Source: Ziziphus jujuba
Lineage: Eukaryota > Streptophyta > Magnoliopsida > Rosales > Rhamnaceae
NCBI RefSeq assembly: GCF_031755915.1
Contig: NC_083384.1
Span: forward strand, 4,487,501 to 4,551,500
Direction of reading: 5' to 3'
Length of the DNA stretch: 64,000 nt
Positions 37,203 to 51,530 of this stretch are shown here, piece by piece (position 1 is the first letter of the stretch; every line of letters begins with the position of its first letter). The notes under the pieces are model-generated. The model searched no databases. It worked only from the letters and a program-made list of their open reading frames with translations, and was not told the origin of the DNA. Both the position numbers and the translations under genes were made by a program.

Positions 37203-39735
37203 TGGAACTTTTGATACGAACCTAGGACGACCTGCTCCTAAACCCATATTATATTAGTCCGGATCTCAATTAAGTTCAAGTTCTAATTGAATGGACCTCA
37301 ACCCCTAACCAACCTGTGGTTAGAAACCTTGGTAGAATGTAGACGCCACAATAGGGGATGGAAAACCTATTGATAAGTCAAGCTAAAACAACCAATTCGC
37401 TAATGATGTTTTAGATGTTCTCAAAGAACAAAGAGATAATTAATCTCATGAGTATTTTCTTAATCAAATCAAAGTTGTATTCTTATTAAAAAATAAGCCT
37501 TTAAATAGGCTTTGAAAGAAACAAAATAAGCCCTAAAAACCCTAGGAAAAAAACCGTCCATACAAAGTAGTTTCCTATGGTGGCCGAAATTCTCACTCCT
37601 TTCCTAATGTAATTTGGATTAATTAATTCCTTTATTTTCAATTAGGAATTAATTAATTTACAATGAAAATAATAAAATAATAACTTTCCTAAACTTATTT
37701 TTCCAGAAAATAAATAAATAAAAACTAAAAAGTAATGGTAATTTCCTAAAACAAAAAGTAGAATCAAATTAGGAAACTATAATACTAGCTTGTTAACTAA
37801 GTTGACTTTGACCAATCTTGACCAAATTGAGCTCCAAATCAGCTTCAATATGCTTTTTAGGATGCTAAATAAGCTGAATATGAAGTCCCACACGTTTCCC
37901 ATGCTTGGAAGAGGAAGAAAAGCCAACTCAACAAAATATAGTAAAGCCAGCACAAAATACAGTAAAAAATAGGCCAAATTTGAAGCTGTCCGTACAAACC
38001 CTTTTTGAATGCCTTTGAAGCTGGATTGACTTGATTCCATATCCTCTTAGACATATGTATTGAATCCTAAAGAGTTGGAACCATTTCATGCTTCCCGTTG
38101 TCCATATTTGCACCAAAACTGCTACCCGGGTCCATATCGGCTTCCACCACTTGGATGCTTAGAATAGGCTTTGTATCTTCAAGTATGGACAACTCTGTTG
38201 AGAATTGATTACCCCCTGTATAAATGCTCCCAGGTTTCCCTTAAATCTCTTAATTTGAGCTCTTGTGATTGGCCTGGTCTTCATCCGTGTCAGGTCAGCA
38301 CCCCAGCAGGTTATCGGTTGAGCGTGCTCGGGCGGAATCACATAAACTTTAGCTTTAGCTGGTCGTGACCAATAAACCACCAGTTTCGCTTGGTGGGTTG
38401 AAAATACCCGACTTATCAACTTATCTAGTAAACTACTGGGGGCTCATGTAGCTCATGCCGGATTAATCCTATTCTAGGCCGGAGCAATGAACCTATTTGA
38501 AGTGGCTCATTTCGTACCAAAGAAGAAAATGTATAAACAAGGATTAATTTTACTTCCCTACCTAGCTACTCTAGGTTGGGGGGAGGTCCTGGGGGGAAAG
38601 TTCTAGACACCTTTCCATACTTTGTGTCTGGAGCAATTCATTTAATTTCCTTTGTCGTATTGGGCTTTGGTGGTATTTATCATGCACTTTCTGGGACCTG
38701 AAACTCTTGAAGAATCTTTTCCATTCTTCGGTTACGTATGGAAAGATAGAAATAAAATGACTACAATTTGGGGGATTCACTTAATCTTGTTAGGTATAGG
38801 TGCTTTTCTTCTAGTGTTCAAGGTTCGTTATTTTGGGGGTGTATATGATACCTGGGCTCCCGCCGGGGGGGGGGGGGGGGGGGGGGGGAGGAGAAGAGAT
38901 GTAAGAAAAATTACCAACTTGACCTTTACCCCAAGTATTGTATTTGGTTATTTACCAAAATTCCCTTTTGAGGGAAAGGGGTGGATTGTTAGTGTGGATG
39001 ATTTGGAAGATATAATTGGAGGGCATGTATGGTTAGGTTCCATTTGTATACTTGGTGGAATATGGCATATCTTAACCAAACCCTTTGCATGGGCTCGACA
39101 TGCATTTGTATGATATGGAGAGGCATACTTGTCTTATAGTTTAGGTTCTTTATCTATTTTTGGTTTATTGCTTATTTCTTTGTCTAGTTCAATAATACCG
39201 CTTAGCCTAGTGAGTTTTATGGGCCTACTAGACTGGAAGCTTCTCAAGCTTAAGAATTTACTTTTCTAGTTAGAGACCAATGTCTTGGGGCTAACGTGGG
39301 ATCCACTCAAGGACCTATCAGTTTAGGTAAATATCTAATGTGCTCCCCGACTAGGGAAGTTATTTTTGGAGGAGAAACTATGTGTTCTTGGAATCTACAT
39401 GCTCCCTGGTTAGAACCTCTAAGGGGCCCCAATGGTTTGGACTTGAGTAGGGTGAAAAAAGACATCCAGCCTTGGTAAGAACGACATTCTATGGAATATA
39501 TGACTCATGCTCCTTTAGGTTCTTTAAATTCCATGGGGGGCATAGCGACCAAGATCAATGCAGTCAATTATGTCTCTCTAGAAGTTGGTTAGCTACCTCT
39601 CATTTTGCTCTAGGATTTTTCCTATTCATAGGTCATTTATGGCATGTAGGAAGAGCTTGTGCAGCTGTTGCAGGATTTGAAAAAGGAATTAATCATTACT
39701 TTGAACCTATTCTTTCCATGACTCCTCTTAACTGA
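37150..39735 (+). pseudogene. psbC: psbC pseudogene (photosystem II CP43), split by a solo LTR
   Basis: Begins MKTLYSLRRFYLVETLFSGT, is interrupted by a solo LTR at 37,212-38,345, and resumes at LALAGRDQ. Later segments include [40 protein letters not shown] and the C-terminal [19 protein letters not shown]. There are stops at several sites. A run of 24 G replaces the APGGGD codons and adds about nine residues in frame. CP43 is the chlorophyll-binding inner antenna of photosystem II. Confidence 0.93.
37212..38345 (-). mobile_element. Solo LTR of gypsy family I inserted in psbC (copy C)
   Basis: 1,134 bp, exactly the length of copy D, in opposite orientation. On the plus strand it starts TGATACGAACC (the reverse of GGTTCGTATCA) and ends GGCGGAATCACATAA. 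The flanks are ACTTT at 37,207-37,211 and ACTTT at 38,346-38,350, a perfect 5-bp duplication of psbC sequence. Its 5' part encodes PITRAQIKRFKGNLGAFIQG, homologous to copy D. Confidence 0.93.
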
Positions 39736-39978
39736 GACGAGAATCCTAATGCTTGAAGAAGGAATCAATTTGATTCCACCATACATATAAGGTTAGGTGG
39801 GTCAAGTTAGATTTAAAAAGTATTCCTTTTTCCCTTCTTTTCAACCCATTTGTATCTAATATTTTTTTTTTTCTGGCTCGGCTATCCCACTTAGCTGAGC
39901 CATTCCCTTTTATGATATTGAAAGGGAAAAACCAATAAAATAAAGAAAAGCAACAAATCTATTCACCAAACCATGAAA

Positions 39979-40010
39979 GGAAAGAGAGGGATTTGAACCC
40001 TCGATATTTT
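39979..40010 (-). pseudogene. trnS-UGA: trnS-UGA 3' half remnant
   Basis: The acceptor 3' strand and T arm of plastid tRNA-Ser(UGA) are recognisable on the minus strand just after psbC. Past the T arm a poly-T run begins and the anticodon and D arms are gone. The 40,011-40,332 spacer before psbZ holds nothing else. Confidence 0.75.
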
Positions 40011-40332
40011 TTTTTTCTGCTGAGTAGAACACAGACATATAAGTTGATACCATTACTACCTATAGAAAGATATCGGTATGAATCTATAGGCCTCTATATA
40101 TATAAATATATAGATGCATGATCCAGCATGCCCCTTTCTAAAGTAAAAAAACCACTCTTGATTCTATGCCTTCATAAAATAAAATGGTAAAAGTCAGTAA
40201 TAAGTCATATAGAATCAATGATGGAGTCATGGTAAAATACTTCTATGATGCATTTTTTTTTTAACAATTTTTTGGCTGATAATAAGATCAAATGGTATAA
40301 TTCTTTTGTTGGTAGATTGGAGGATTAGAAAC

Positions 40333-40521
40333 ATGACTATTGCTTTCCAATTGGTTATTTTTACATTAATTGCTAGTTCATCAATCTTACTGATTAGTGT
40401 ACCCGTTGTATTTGCTTCTCCTGATGGTTGGATGGGTAACAAAAAGGTTGTATTTTCCAGTACATCATTATGGATTGGATAAGTCTTTTTGGTGGATATC
40501 CTTAATTCTCTCGTCTTTTGA
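40333..40521 (+). pseudogene. psbZ: psbZ pseudogene (photosystem II Z subunit, ycf9)
   Basis: 62 codons as in the family: [49 protein letters not shown] then TAA, followed by VFLVDILNSLVF. The single nonsense change is TTA to TAA at codon 50. PsbZ has two membrane spans; the second is cut off. Confidence 0.92.
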
Positions 40522-40997
40522 ACCTATTCTCTTTAGATCTACAATTGACCCCTCCCCGAATTCTTTCATGTTGTGAGACACATTAAAATTCCATATAAGC
40601 CCCAAAAATAAATACAAATAAAGAAAAAAATTCTAAAAATTAGAAGAGGGAAGGGTCAAACTTATGTATTTGTGTATTTGTTTTGTAAATTTTGTTTATA
40701 TAAATATGAAATAAATATGTATTATAAATTATATATAAACTATGTAAACAAATATTATATTAAAATAAAATAAAATATATAAATATATAATAAGATATAT
40801 AAACGAAAAAAAGGTTCTTTATTTTTTTATTCACAATATATCATAATATAATAAATTTTAAAATTATATAAAATTATATTATATATATAATTATGTATAC
40901 TATAAAAAACATCAAATATGAAAATGAAAGAGAGTATTTGGCCTAGCTCTGCTCCAATATAATCTATACATTTCGTATCAGGAACGAAAAAAAAGAT
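40522..40997. other. psbZ to trnG-GCC spacer
   Basis: AT-rich spacer; no gene seen. Confidence 0.65.
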
Positions 40998-41068
40998 GCG
41001 GATATAGTCGAATGGTAAAATTTCTCTTTGCCAAGGAGAAGATGAGGGTTAGATTCTTGCTATCCGCC
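40998..41068 (+). tRNA. trnG-GCC: trnG-GCC (plastid-derived)
   Basis: 71 bases with anticodon GCC. The 5' half is unchanged from the plastid gene; the T arm carries four C to T or G to A type changes. Position between psbZ and trnfM is normal. Confidence 0.9.
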
Positions 41069-41245
41069 CGAAATAATAACTTAATGTATTTAAGTTAATA
41101 GAATAAAGGATTAAGTAAAGTTGATCACAATAGTATATTGGTTCTATCCCTCCTTCTTTTTCTCCGGCTCCCAAAGAAAAATGGTAATTGATTACTAGTT
41201 AACAAATTAACAAAACCAAACCTAAATTTTTTTGTCAAAAAAATG

Positions 41246-41319
41246 TTGTGGAGATGGGATTTGAACCCGTAACCTCAAGGTTATGAGCCTTGCAAGCTAC
41301 CAAGCTACTCTACCCCACG
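41246..41319 (-). tRNA. trnfM-CAU: trnfM-CAU (plastid-derived initiator tRNA)
   Basis: 74 bases with anticodon CAU and the initiator layout. CG to TG/CA changes occur in the acceptor stem and D arm. It lies between trnG-GCC and rps14. Confidence 0.9.
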
Positions 41320-41480
41320 ATGAAAAGACAAGTGGGAAACTAATAGGCAAACAAGGATTGAATGTGCCCCTCGACCATATCTGTACAAATAGGACAGCCC
41401 ATTTATACAGAATGGTAAAAGGGCCCTCTATGATCATCAATCATAGAAATGAATAGAAAAACGGAGAGATAGTTCAATCC

Positions 41481-41784
41481 TTACTAACTTGATCTTGTTG
41501 CTTCAAGTAACCAACATGCATAAACCATTTCACGAAGTATGTGTCCAGATAGACTGAAGTCTCAATAGGTAGCTCTTGGTCTTCTGGTCAAGAAACAACA
41601 TCGATGAAGGCATGTAGGTGCACCATTATGGGGTGGGCATTGTAAAATTTCCATGAATTTCCCATTTTTTGCTCAATGACAGAAGTTTGCTTATTTCTTT
41701 TTTTGAGGATCAGTGAATCAAATGATATTTTTGTTCCAATTTTTGCCTCTTTTTCTTCCTCTGAATCAAATTTTTTGTTGCCAT
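41481..41784 (-). pseudogene. rps14: rps14 pseudogene (small-subunit ribosomal protein S14)
   Basis: Start at 41784 (MATKNLIQRKKKRQKLEQKY). The span is 304 bases against 303 for the 100-residue family, so a one-base insertion shifts the frame. Stops appear after KYHLIH and later. KKWEIHG and the C-terminal SNKIKLV region are still visible across frames. Confidence 0.9.
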
Positions 41785-41919
41785 AATGGTTCAATTCCTA
41801 TTAGTTTAGTTTCAATGATACAAGTCAGATCCTAGACTTAGAAATATAAGAAGGCAATCCCCCTTTTCCACCAAAAGAAATGATATTATCAAGGATAATA
41901 CAACACATTAAAAAAAGAA

Positions 41920-42108
41920 TTAACCAAATTTGCCTGATGTAAAAGCAATCAAGAAAGCGGCATACACAAAAATATTCTTATAAAGATGTTCCTCGGTAAT
42001 ATCATCATGACTTTTGAAGTCATGTGCGGTAGTAATACCAAACCAAATACGACGAGTAGTGGGGTCCTGAGATAAGCCTTAGCTAAAACTTGGAAATCTT
42101 AATGCCAT
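41920..42108 (-). pseudogene. psaB: psaB pseudogene collapsed to 63 codons (photosystem I A2)
   Basis: The first ~47 codons (MALRFPSFS, stop, [20 protein letters not shown], then [17 protein letters not shown]) are joined directly to the last ~15 ([15 protein letters not shown] and stop). About 2 kb of the normal 2.2-kb gene is missing. The junction falls where both sides carry ATATTTT-like sequence and is in frame. A C to T change gives a stop at codon 10. PsaB is a core reaction-centre protein with 11 spans, all lost here. Confidence 0.93.
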
Positions 42109-42133
42109 AATGCCTTTCAAATCCTCCTAGCCA

Positions 42134-44383
<2,250 letters not shown>

Positions 44384-45073
44384 TGAGTCTTTCGCTTTAC
44401 GGACAACACATACAAAGAAACACGCCAATAGTTAAGTAATTAGTGAACCTATGAGAGATGTTTAGACTTAGTTTTTTATCTTCTATCTTCCATCTATCTA
44501 TTTTCTTTAGTTACTCACTAGGGCAATTATGATCTGGAAGTCGATCCGGGGCAAGTGTTCGGATCTATTATGACATAGCTAGGGGCGATTAACGGACCTT
44601 TTTAATCTTATAAAATTTTTTAGGGGGGCTTTGAATTGATGTAATTCTTTCTTATGCAACCTAATGTATTCATATCTCAATTAGAAGTTCCTAAATGAAG
44701 ACACTTTATGTCTTACATAGAATATATTACTATTACTATTACTCTACTCCAAACCGTGTGAACAGTCATTAGTCATTACTAAGAGACATACTAGTATTTC
44801 TATTTAGTCATTCGAGGGTCTTTTTTACTTTTATTAGTTATTATTATTAACAGGAGAAAAGAAATATATTTTCTAACTTATCTGTAATCGTTTATCCCTA
44901 CTAAATAACAGACGAAATAGAACGATCTTAGAAGGAGAAGGGATATAATGAAATCTTTTGATTGGTTCTTCCCAGAGAAATGATCCATTTTATTTGATTG
45001 ATAGAGACACAAACAATTCATAAACAATTCATTATAACAAATATAAAAAAACAGTTAGAGTAAAATAGTGTTC
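44384..45073. other. psaA-ycf3 spacer
   Basis: Plastid spacer without a gene. Confidence 0.65.
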
Positions 45074-46518
45074 TTATTCCAAACGCCTTGTGGTCTTCTA
45101 CCAATTTTGCATTTCAATATAATTCCCAGGAGTAAACGCTATAGTCTATTTCCAATACTCAGTAGCTTGGTCGAACCAAGCCTCAGTAGTTTCAGAATCT
45201 CCTTGTCAAATGGCCTATTCTCCTCGGTCTAAATAGGTAGGTAAATTCCTTCCCTTAGAGCCGTACTTGACAGTTTCTGACCTCATACAGCTCAGCAGTC
45301 AAATTCTTTTAGTATCTCATTTTTTTAATCTACCATATATAATTGAATAAGATTTCTTATGGATCTATCCCATTTTTTTCTCTCGAGTTAACCAAAAAAG
45401 GTTATGAGTTTCAAACTTTAATTTTGCTTAATGATTTAATCAGTTTTATCTTTTCTCCCACCTTCATAAAGCATAGGTATTTTCGCTATCATTGGAATTT
45501 TCTTAAAGGTAAATATCTCCGTTTCATATATAAATTTATATAGAATCTTTGAAAAAGACTTTCGTCATAAGAAGGAAAAGACTTACTATCGTTAGGATCT
45601 GATGCTACACCGCTGCTCAATACCTTAGGGGATTAACTCTATTACATAAGTGGATTCCTAACTTTTACCTCATATCATGACATAAGTAAGCAGTTGTTAT
45701 TGTGTTGGCCCAAAATCTCAGTAATTGATCTTTACGGCACTTCTTTTTCAATTAGACCCTTTATCCATAGAATAAAGTATCTAGGCATACCAATTTAGTC
45801 ATATTTCCTCTTCTATGAAGTGCATTTCTTTACTACAACTGATAAAAATCGTTGTTTTGGACAACACATATATAGAAAGGCTATTTTTTCTAGTATTATT
45901 TAATGGAATTGCTCTTTCTTTCCCTTTCTATAGTGGAGATAGTAGCATGTAATGAGAAATCATGGCCATATTATTAAAAGCTTGTGGTAAGAATGGGTTC
46001 CGCTCTAGTGCCCGAAAATAATATTCCAAAGCTTTCGTATGTTCTCCGTTCCTTGCGTGGATAAGGCCTGTGTTATAAAATATATAACTTCAATCATAGG
46101 GATCGATTTCTAATTGCATAGCTTCATATTAATTCTGAGTATCTTTCTCCTAAGATTGAGAGCGGTAAAATAAAAAGTATATCTATAAAAAGAAAAAATT
46201 AGAAAATATATAAAAATATATATAAAATTGATTTAAAACTTTATAATTGATAATTGTAATTTATTATAATTATATAATTATTTATAAATTTAATAAATAT
46301 ATATAATATATATTATTTATTAATTATAATTTAAGATAATGTAATTAATTTATTTACAACATAATTAATTATAATATAATAACTAAATAAGAAAGAAAAA
46401 AGAAAATAATAATAAATAAATAAAAGAATCGAATCACACCATCTTGGTAATAGGTGAATGCCTCTTTCTCTCCCGAAGTTGTCGGAATTATTCACAATAA
46501 GATTCCAGATCTAGACAT
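45074..46518 (-). pseudogene. ycf3: ycf3 pseudogene (photosystem I assembly factor), three exons
   Basis: Exon 3 is about 45,074-45,226 (AEYW-type TPR end, TPGNYIE, TRRLE), exon 2 about 45,944-46,168 (TPR repeats, [20 protein letters not shown] read across breaks), exon 1 about 46,440-46,518. Exon 1 lacks about 45 bases between MSRSG and LL-IIPTTSGEKEAFTYY. Intron 1 is only ~270 bp where ~700 is usual, so part is deleted; intron 2 (~715 bp) is normal. Stops occur in all exons. Ycf3 is a TPR chaperone for photosystem I assembly. Confidence 0.88.
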
Positions 46519-47426
46519 ATGCAAAAATCCATTCTATAATTTCTTTGAATTACCCCTTCATGTTGTGAGAAAATAATCCCCAATCAACGGGAATTGGACA
46601 TTATGAAATAATATAAAAATAGACTCATTAAAAAAGAAGACCTTCTACTCAAATTCTTTCTTTTCCTTTTTGACAGGAATCAATAAAACTAAAAAAATTT
46701 GAATCCAATTATATTTCATTCAAATGTAAATATAGTAAAATATACTAACAAAAATATAGTAGTAGTAAAAGAATGAAAGGAACTATTCCTATTTCATCGA
46801 AGTTGAAGAATCAAAGAATTTTTCCTTTAGATTAGGATAATTAGAAGTTTTGATCGTATTATGATCCAAAGAGAGAAGAACAAGAAGTGAATAATCATTC
46901 TATGATGGATGAAAATAGTCTAACCATCCATTTTGTGTTGTGTGTATTGTGTGTATAATGGTATACGCTATACAATCAAATATAAAAACCCCAGGATGTT
47001 TCCTGAATTTGGAATAAATCTATGGGGCCGAAGTTGGGATAAGGGGTTGAAAGATCTAAAACTGGAAAGTCATTTTAGAATTTTTATGAAAATGGACGAA
47101 TAATCTAAACTAAATATAATAATAAACTAAAAGTATCCATAAAACATAGTCTTAAAAAATAGATTGCTCGATGTATTTGCATCAATTCAGTGATTTATTC
47201 TGGTGTAAATATTAGAAAAGCCCGGGAGTGCCATTTTCGCAAACATAAATCTTTATGTATTGTTTTTGACAAAAAAAATTATTCTTCCCCAGCATCGAAG
47301 GAAGGGTTTATCTTTAATTCAATAAAAGTTTTTCTATTAAAAAAAAATAGAGTGTACATACCTATCCAAAAATCGAATATGAATAACTCACTATTCACTT
47401 GGTTTCTGAACCATAATCGTTATGTA
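46519..47426. other. ycf3-trnS-GGA spacer
   Basis: AT-rich spacer; the plus-strand open frame 47,190-47,432 is not conserved. Confidence 0.65.
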
Positions 47427-47463
47427 GGATAGATGGTCGAGTGGTCGAATCCGTCTCTTTCCA
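47427..47463 (+). pseudogene. trnS-GGA: trnS-GGA collapsed remnant
   Basis: The first ~19 bases (acceptor and D arm start) of tRNA-Ser(GGA) are joined to the last ~18 (T arm and acceptor). The anticodon and variable arm, about 50 bases, are deleted. Short GGTT-like matches exist at both sides of the lost part in the normal gene. The following 47,464-47,750 is spacer. Confidence 0.85.
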
Positions 47464-47750
47464 TAGCCTTTACCTACTTCACCAATGTTGCTGATCGCAA
47501 TGTAGCAAATAATAATGGATACCATTATTCCAACAGTTAGCCCTCTCTTTGATATAGATTCTCTATTCCTAATACTAATTTCTATGGTATGGAAAACACT
47601 ATAATGTAAAGAAGGGACAAGGAATGAAAATCGCCATACTAATCTATGAAATATGAACAGAAGAAAAATCCTCGGATTAAAACCCCTTACCTCATGTCTT
47701 TTTACGTATTAGGGGGTGTTCAAACCCCGTTCTTATTATTTTAGTTCGAT

Positions 47751-48296
47751 TTAAGTCTGATGAGAATAATATTCTACAACTAGCAATTCATTTATTTTCA
47801 AACCGACCCATTTACTATCTATTTATTTATTGATTAATCCTTTATATTGAAATGGGTGAAGTGTTAAATGTTTTGGCAATTCCTCAGAAGAGGCTGTAAT
47901 AATATCTTGGGGTCTACAGCGACAACTTGGTATATCTACTATACGACCATTAACAAAAATATGTTTATGGTTAACCAATTAGCGGCCTCAGGGAAACGTC
48001 GAAGCCATACCCAATCGAAAAAGCATGTTATCCAAACACATTTCAAGTAATTGTAGTAAAACCTGACCCTTTGGCTTTTCCAGTGATATAAATGTATTCA
48101 AGTAATTGTTGTTCTGTAAGACTATAATGAAAGCGCAATTTTTGTTTTTCTTCTACACGAATACGATATTGGGATTTTTTACCGGGCACGATTGGTTTCT
48201 AAGATCACTTCCAGCTCGAGGTTTTTGACTAGTTAGTCCTAGAAAAGCCCCCAGATGACATATTTTTTTGAAACTAGGTCCTCTGTAACACGACAT
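47751..48296 (-). pseudogene. rps4: rps4 pseudogene (small-subunit ribosomal protein S4)
   Basis: Start at 48296 ([13 protein letters not shown]). Recognisable parts are the [24 protein letters not shown] S4 core, [19 protein letters not shown] and the C-terminal VVEYYSHQT. The span is 546 bases against about 606; about 60 bases are missing after QDIITA. Stops occur in the domain. S4 is a primary 16S rRNA binder. Confidence 0.9.
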
Positions 48297-48775
48297 CAAG
48301 ACTCCTTATTTTATTGAAATTTCATAAACCTAAATGAAATTAAAACTAAACTAAATGATAAATGAAGTGAAATTTACTGAAGTCTTGGACTACAAAAAAT
48401 AATTAGATGAATTGTATCAATATCCGCACCGTATTGTATTGTATATATAATATATGTATATATAAATATTATTTATTATTGTGTATAATTTTTATACAAT
48501 ACAATAATAAATTTTATGATATATTTTATAAATACATATAAATAAGCAATATATAAATAAGGTTCTTTTCTTGATTGATTTGTTTTACAGAGATTGAACT
48601 TCTAGTTTTTTTCTTATTTTTTATAATTGGGTGTTTCTATGAGATAATAGAGTGATAATAGATCGGTGACCCTTGGTAAGGTAAAAAGGTAAGAAGCCTT
48701 TTCAATATTTTTATTATCTCAATATTCTTATTATCGATTTTGTAAAAAAAAAAAAAAATCAAACAGATGGAGAAA
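48297..48775. other. rps4-trnT spacer
   Basis: AT-rich spacer with TATATA stretches; no gene. Confidence 0.65.
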
Positions 48776-48848
48776 AGCTTGCTATTGAAATCGAACCGAT
48801 GACCATTGCATTACAAATGTGATGCTCTAACCTCTGAGCTAAGCGAGC
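48776..48848 (-). tRNA. trnT-UGU: trnT-UGU (plastid-derived)
   Basis: 73 bases with anticodon UGU. D and anticodon arms match the plastid gene apart from paired-stem CG to CA/TG changes; the 3' acceptor strand is more altered. Confidence 0.88.
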
Positions 48849-49793
48849 TCGCATAACATAAATTGTACATGCATAGGAATTTAGTAAACTACTGGGATCT
48901 TAGCTATTAACTGTTCATAATTCATATGACTGGAGAGAAAATATAGAATAGAAGTTCAAAGAAATATTGGATATTTGAATATTATAAAACATAACAATTA
49001 ACATAACAATTAATATAGCGCTATATAATTTCAATTTTTTTATCAACTATATGTCTATCAATAATCAATATCTTGATTAGATAGTAAGATTTTTTATTGT
49101 TAATTAAAAAATAACTTTGTAATTATCTTTGAATATTATAATATTAATGTTTATAATATAAAAAAAGATTAAAAATATTATAATATTATAATAAAGAATT
49201 AATATTATAAAAGTATTATAATAAAAAATTTCCTTTTTAGTTCTTTTTTTTTATGTTATTTATGTTATTGTTATAGAAGGTCTGCCCTGAGAAAAGGGAA
49301 AGAGGGAGAAAAAAATGAAAAGGAAAAGTGCAATCCAATCTATATAAACGCAATCGAGATCATAATGAAATATTCCGGTGTTTTCATTCGAAAAGGTGAA
49401 AGCTAAACGAAAAAAAGAATCGACCGTTCAAGTATTCAAAATTACACGCTAAAAATGATACAAATAGGGGCATAGCATGTTAGCTTATACATATACCACA
49501 TATATATTTATGTATAATAAATATACATAATATATATGTGGTATATATCCATATATATTGTATGTTAAATTTAATTTCATATTGAATTTAATTTCGAATA
49601 CAGAACTGATAGAATCTTTTCTAATTGGACCAGATATGAGTATCCAATAGAGATGAAAGAAGATATACAATATATCCAAATTAGGAGAAAACGCCTTTCA
49701 ATATGGAATTGCTATATAATGAATTCAACAGTTCCAGCCTAATATAAATAAACGAATAAAGAAGAGTGGCATCAAGACCCTAATAAAAAAAGG
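48849..49793. other. trnT-trnL spacer
   Basis: Very AT-rich spacer; an ATAT palindromic stretch lies near 49,490-49,550. No gene. Confidence 0.65.
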
Positions 49794-50400
49794 GGGGATA
49801 TGGCAAAATTGGTAGACGCTATGGACTTAATTGGATTGAGCCTTTGTATGGATACCTACCAAGTGATAACTTTCAAATTCAAGGAAACCCTGGAATTATA
49901 AATGGGCAATCCTAAGCCAAATCATGTTTTCTGGAAACAAATAAGGATTTAGAAAGTAATAATAAAATAGGATAGGTGCAGAGACTCAATGGAAGCTGTT
50001 CTAACAAATGGAGTTGGCTGCGATGCATTAGTAAAGGAATCCTTCTATCGAAACTTCACAAAGGATGAAGAATAAACCTATATATACGTATACGTATTGA
50101 AATACTATCTCCAAGCCAAATGATTAATGATGACCCGAATCTTTTTTTATTTATTTATATGTTTATATGAAAAATGAAAGAATTGCTGTGAATCGATTCC
50201 AAGTAAAAAAAATGGAATATTCATTGATCAAATCATTTACTCCATCGTAATCTAATAGATCTTTTGAAAAATTGATTAACTAGATGAGAATAAAGATAGA
50301 GTCCCATTCTACATGTGAATATCGACAACAATGAAATTTATAGTAAGAGGAAAATCCGTCGACTTTAGAAATCGTGAGGGTTCAAGTCCCTCTATCCCCA
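49794..50400 (+). tRNA. trnL-UAA: trnL-UAA with group I intron (plastid-derived)
   Basis: Exon 1 is 49,794-49,828 and exon 2 50,351-50,400; anticodon UAA spans the splice junction as usual. The ~522-bp intron starts AATTGGATTGAGCC, the conserved group I P-region of this gene. Exon changes are few (two G/C to A/T in exon 1). It is the best preserved split tRNA here. Confidence 0.9.
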
Positions 50401-50742
50401 AAAACGCCCATTTGATTCCCTAATTTTTATCCTATACTCTCATTTCGTTAGCGGTTCAAAATTCATTATGTTTCTCATTCATTAATTTTTTTCTTTTCAC
50501 AAGCCGTGTGATATATATGATACATGTACAAATGAACATTATTGAGCAAGTAACCCTGATTGTAAATTGGAATGATCATATTATCACTCGTACTGTACTG
50601 AAACTTACAAAGTCTTTTTTTTTTTTAAAAGATCTAAGAAATTCAACCAAGGCCTGGGTAAGACTTTGTACTCCCCTTTTCGTCTTTTTAATTGACATAG
50701 ACCCAAGTCATCTATTAAAATGAGGATGATGCATCCTGAATG
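50401..50742. other. trnL-trnF spacer
   Basis: The widely used plant barcode spacer; AT-rich and gene-free. The open frame 50,508-50,723 is chance. Confidence 0.7.
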
Positions 50743-50815
50743 GTCGAGATAGCTCAACTGGTAGAGTAGAGGACTGAAAATCCTCGTGTCACCAATCCAA
50801 ATCTTGTTCCTGGCA
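50743..50815 (+). tRNA. trnF-GAA: trnF-GAA (plastid-derived)
   Basis: 73 bases with anticodon GAA. Differences include CG to TG in the acceptor stem, CAGC to CAAC in the D loop, GAGCAG to GAGTAG and a changed T loop. Confidence 0.9.
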
Positions 50816-51530
50816 CATGGATTGTTTGTATGAGTATCGATTCTACAAATTGGTCGACATACATATTCATTAATTAATAGTATAGATCATGATACATGTT
50901 TATCCATCTAAACGGCTAGAGAGATATCCCTTCTATTTAAGAAATAGAGAATATTTATAGATGAGTATTAATAGATGAGTAAAGCGTATCCAAAGAAACA
51001 AATAGATTTTGTTTCCTCGTTTTTTTATTTATTTGTTCATACTGTGTCTCCTCTCATTTCCAAAGAATGGTACTACTTCTTCTATATTACAAGGAGATTT
51101 GAGGGGTACAAATAGACAACATTCATTTCACATATAATACAACTAGGATCTGATCCCCTTGCATTCATTTTTTTCAATTTTCTTTTCACATTCTATTTCT
51201 CCATTTCCCCTTATGTTGTTATTTTCTGGAACCCCCCTAAGTGATGTTCACGGTACATAGTTTTGCATCATTAACTTTTTCATCCTATTGACTCAGCTCA
51301 GCTCATGTAGAAAAAGTATCTTTCAAAATTTGAAAATCATACTGAATCCCTCTAATTTAATTGTTTTTTTATCTTTTTTTTTATTTAGGATTTTTTTTTT
51401 AGCCTATCCTTTTTTTAACTTATACATAATATATGAAATGAATGAAACTTCAGCTCTTTGACCTATAAAAAAAGTACAAATATTCTTTGAATATCTGGAG
51501 TTGTAGAAGTGAATATGAGTTTCTGATTAT
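50816..51530. other. trnF-ndhJ spacer
   Basis: Plastid spacer with several T runs. No gene seen. Confidence 0.65.

Noticed and set aside
49490..49560. Replication origin or attachment site suggested by an ATAT palindrome
   Set aside because: Simple AT-rich plastid spacer; nothing beyond base composition supports it.
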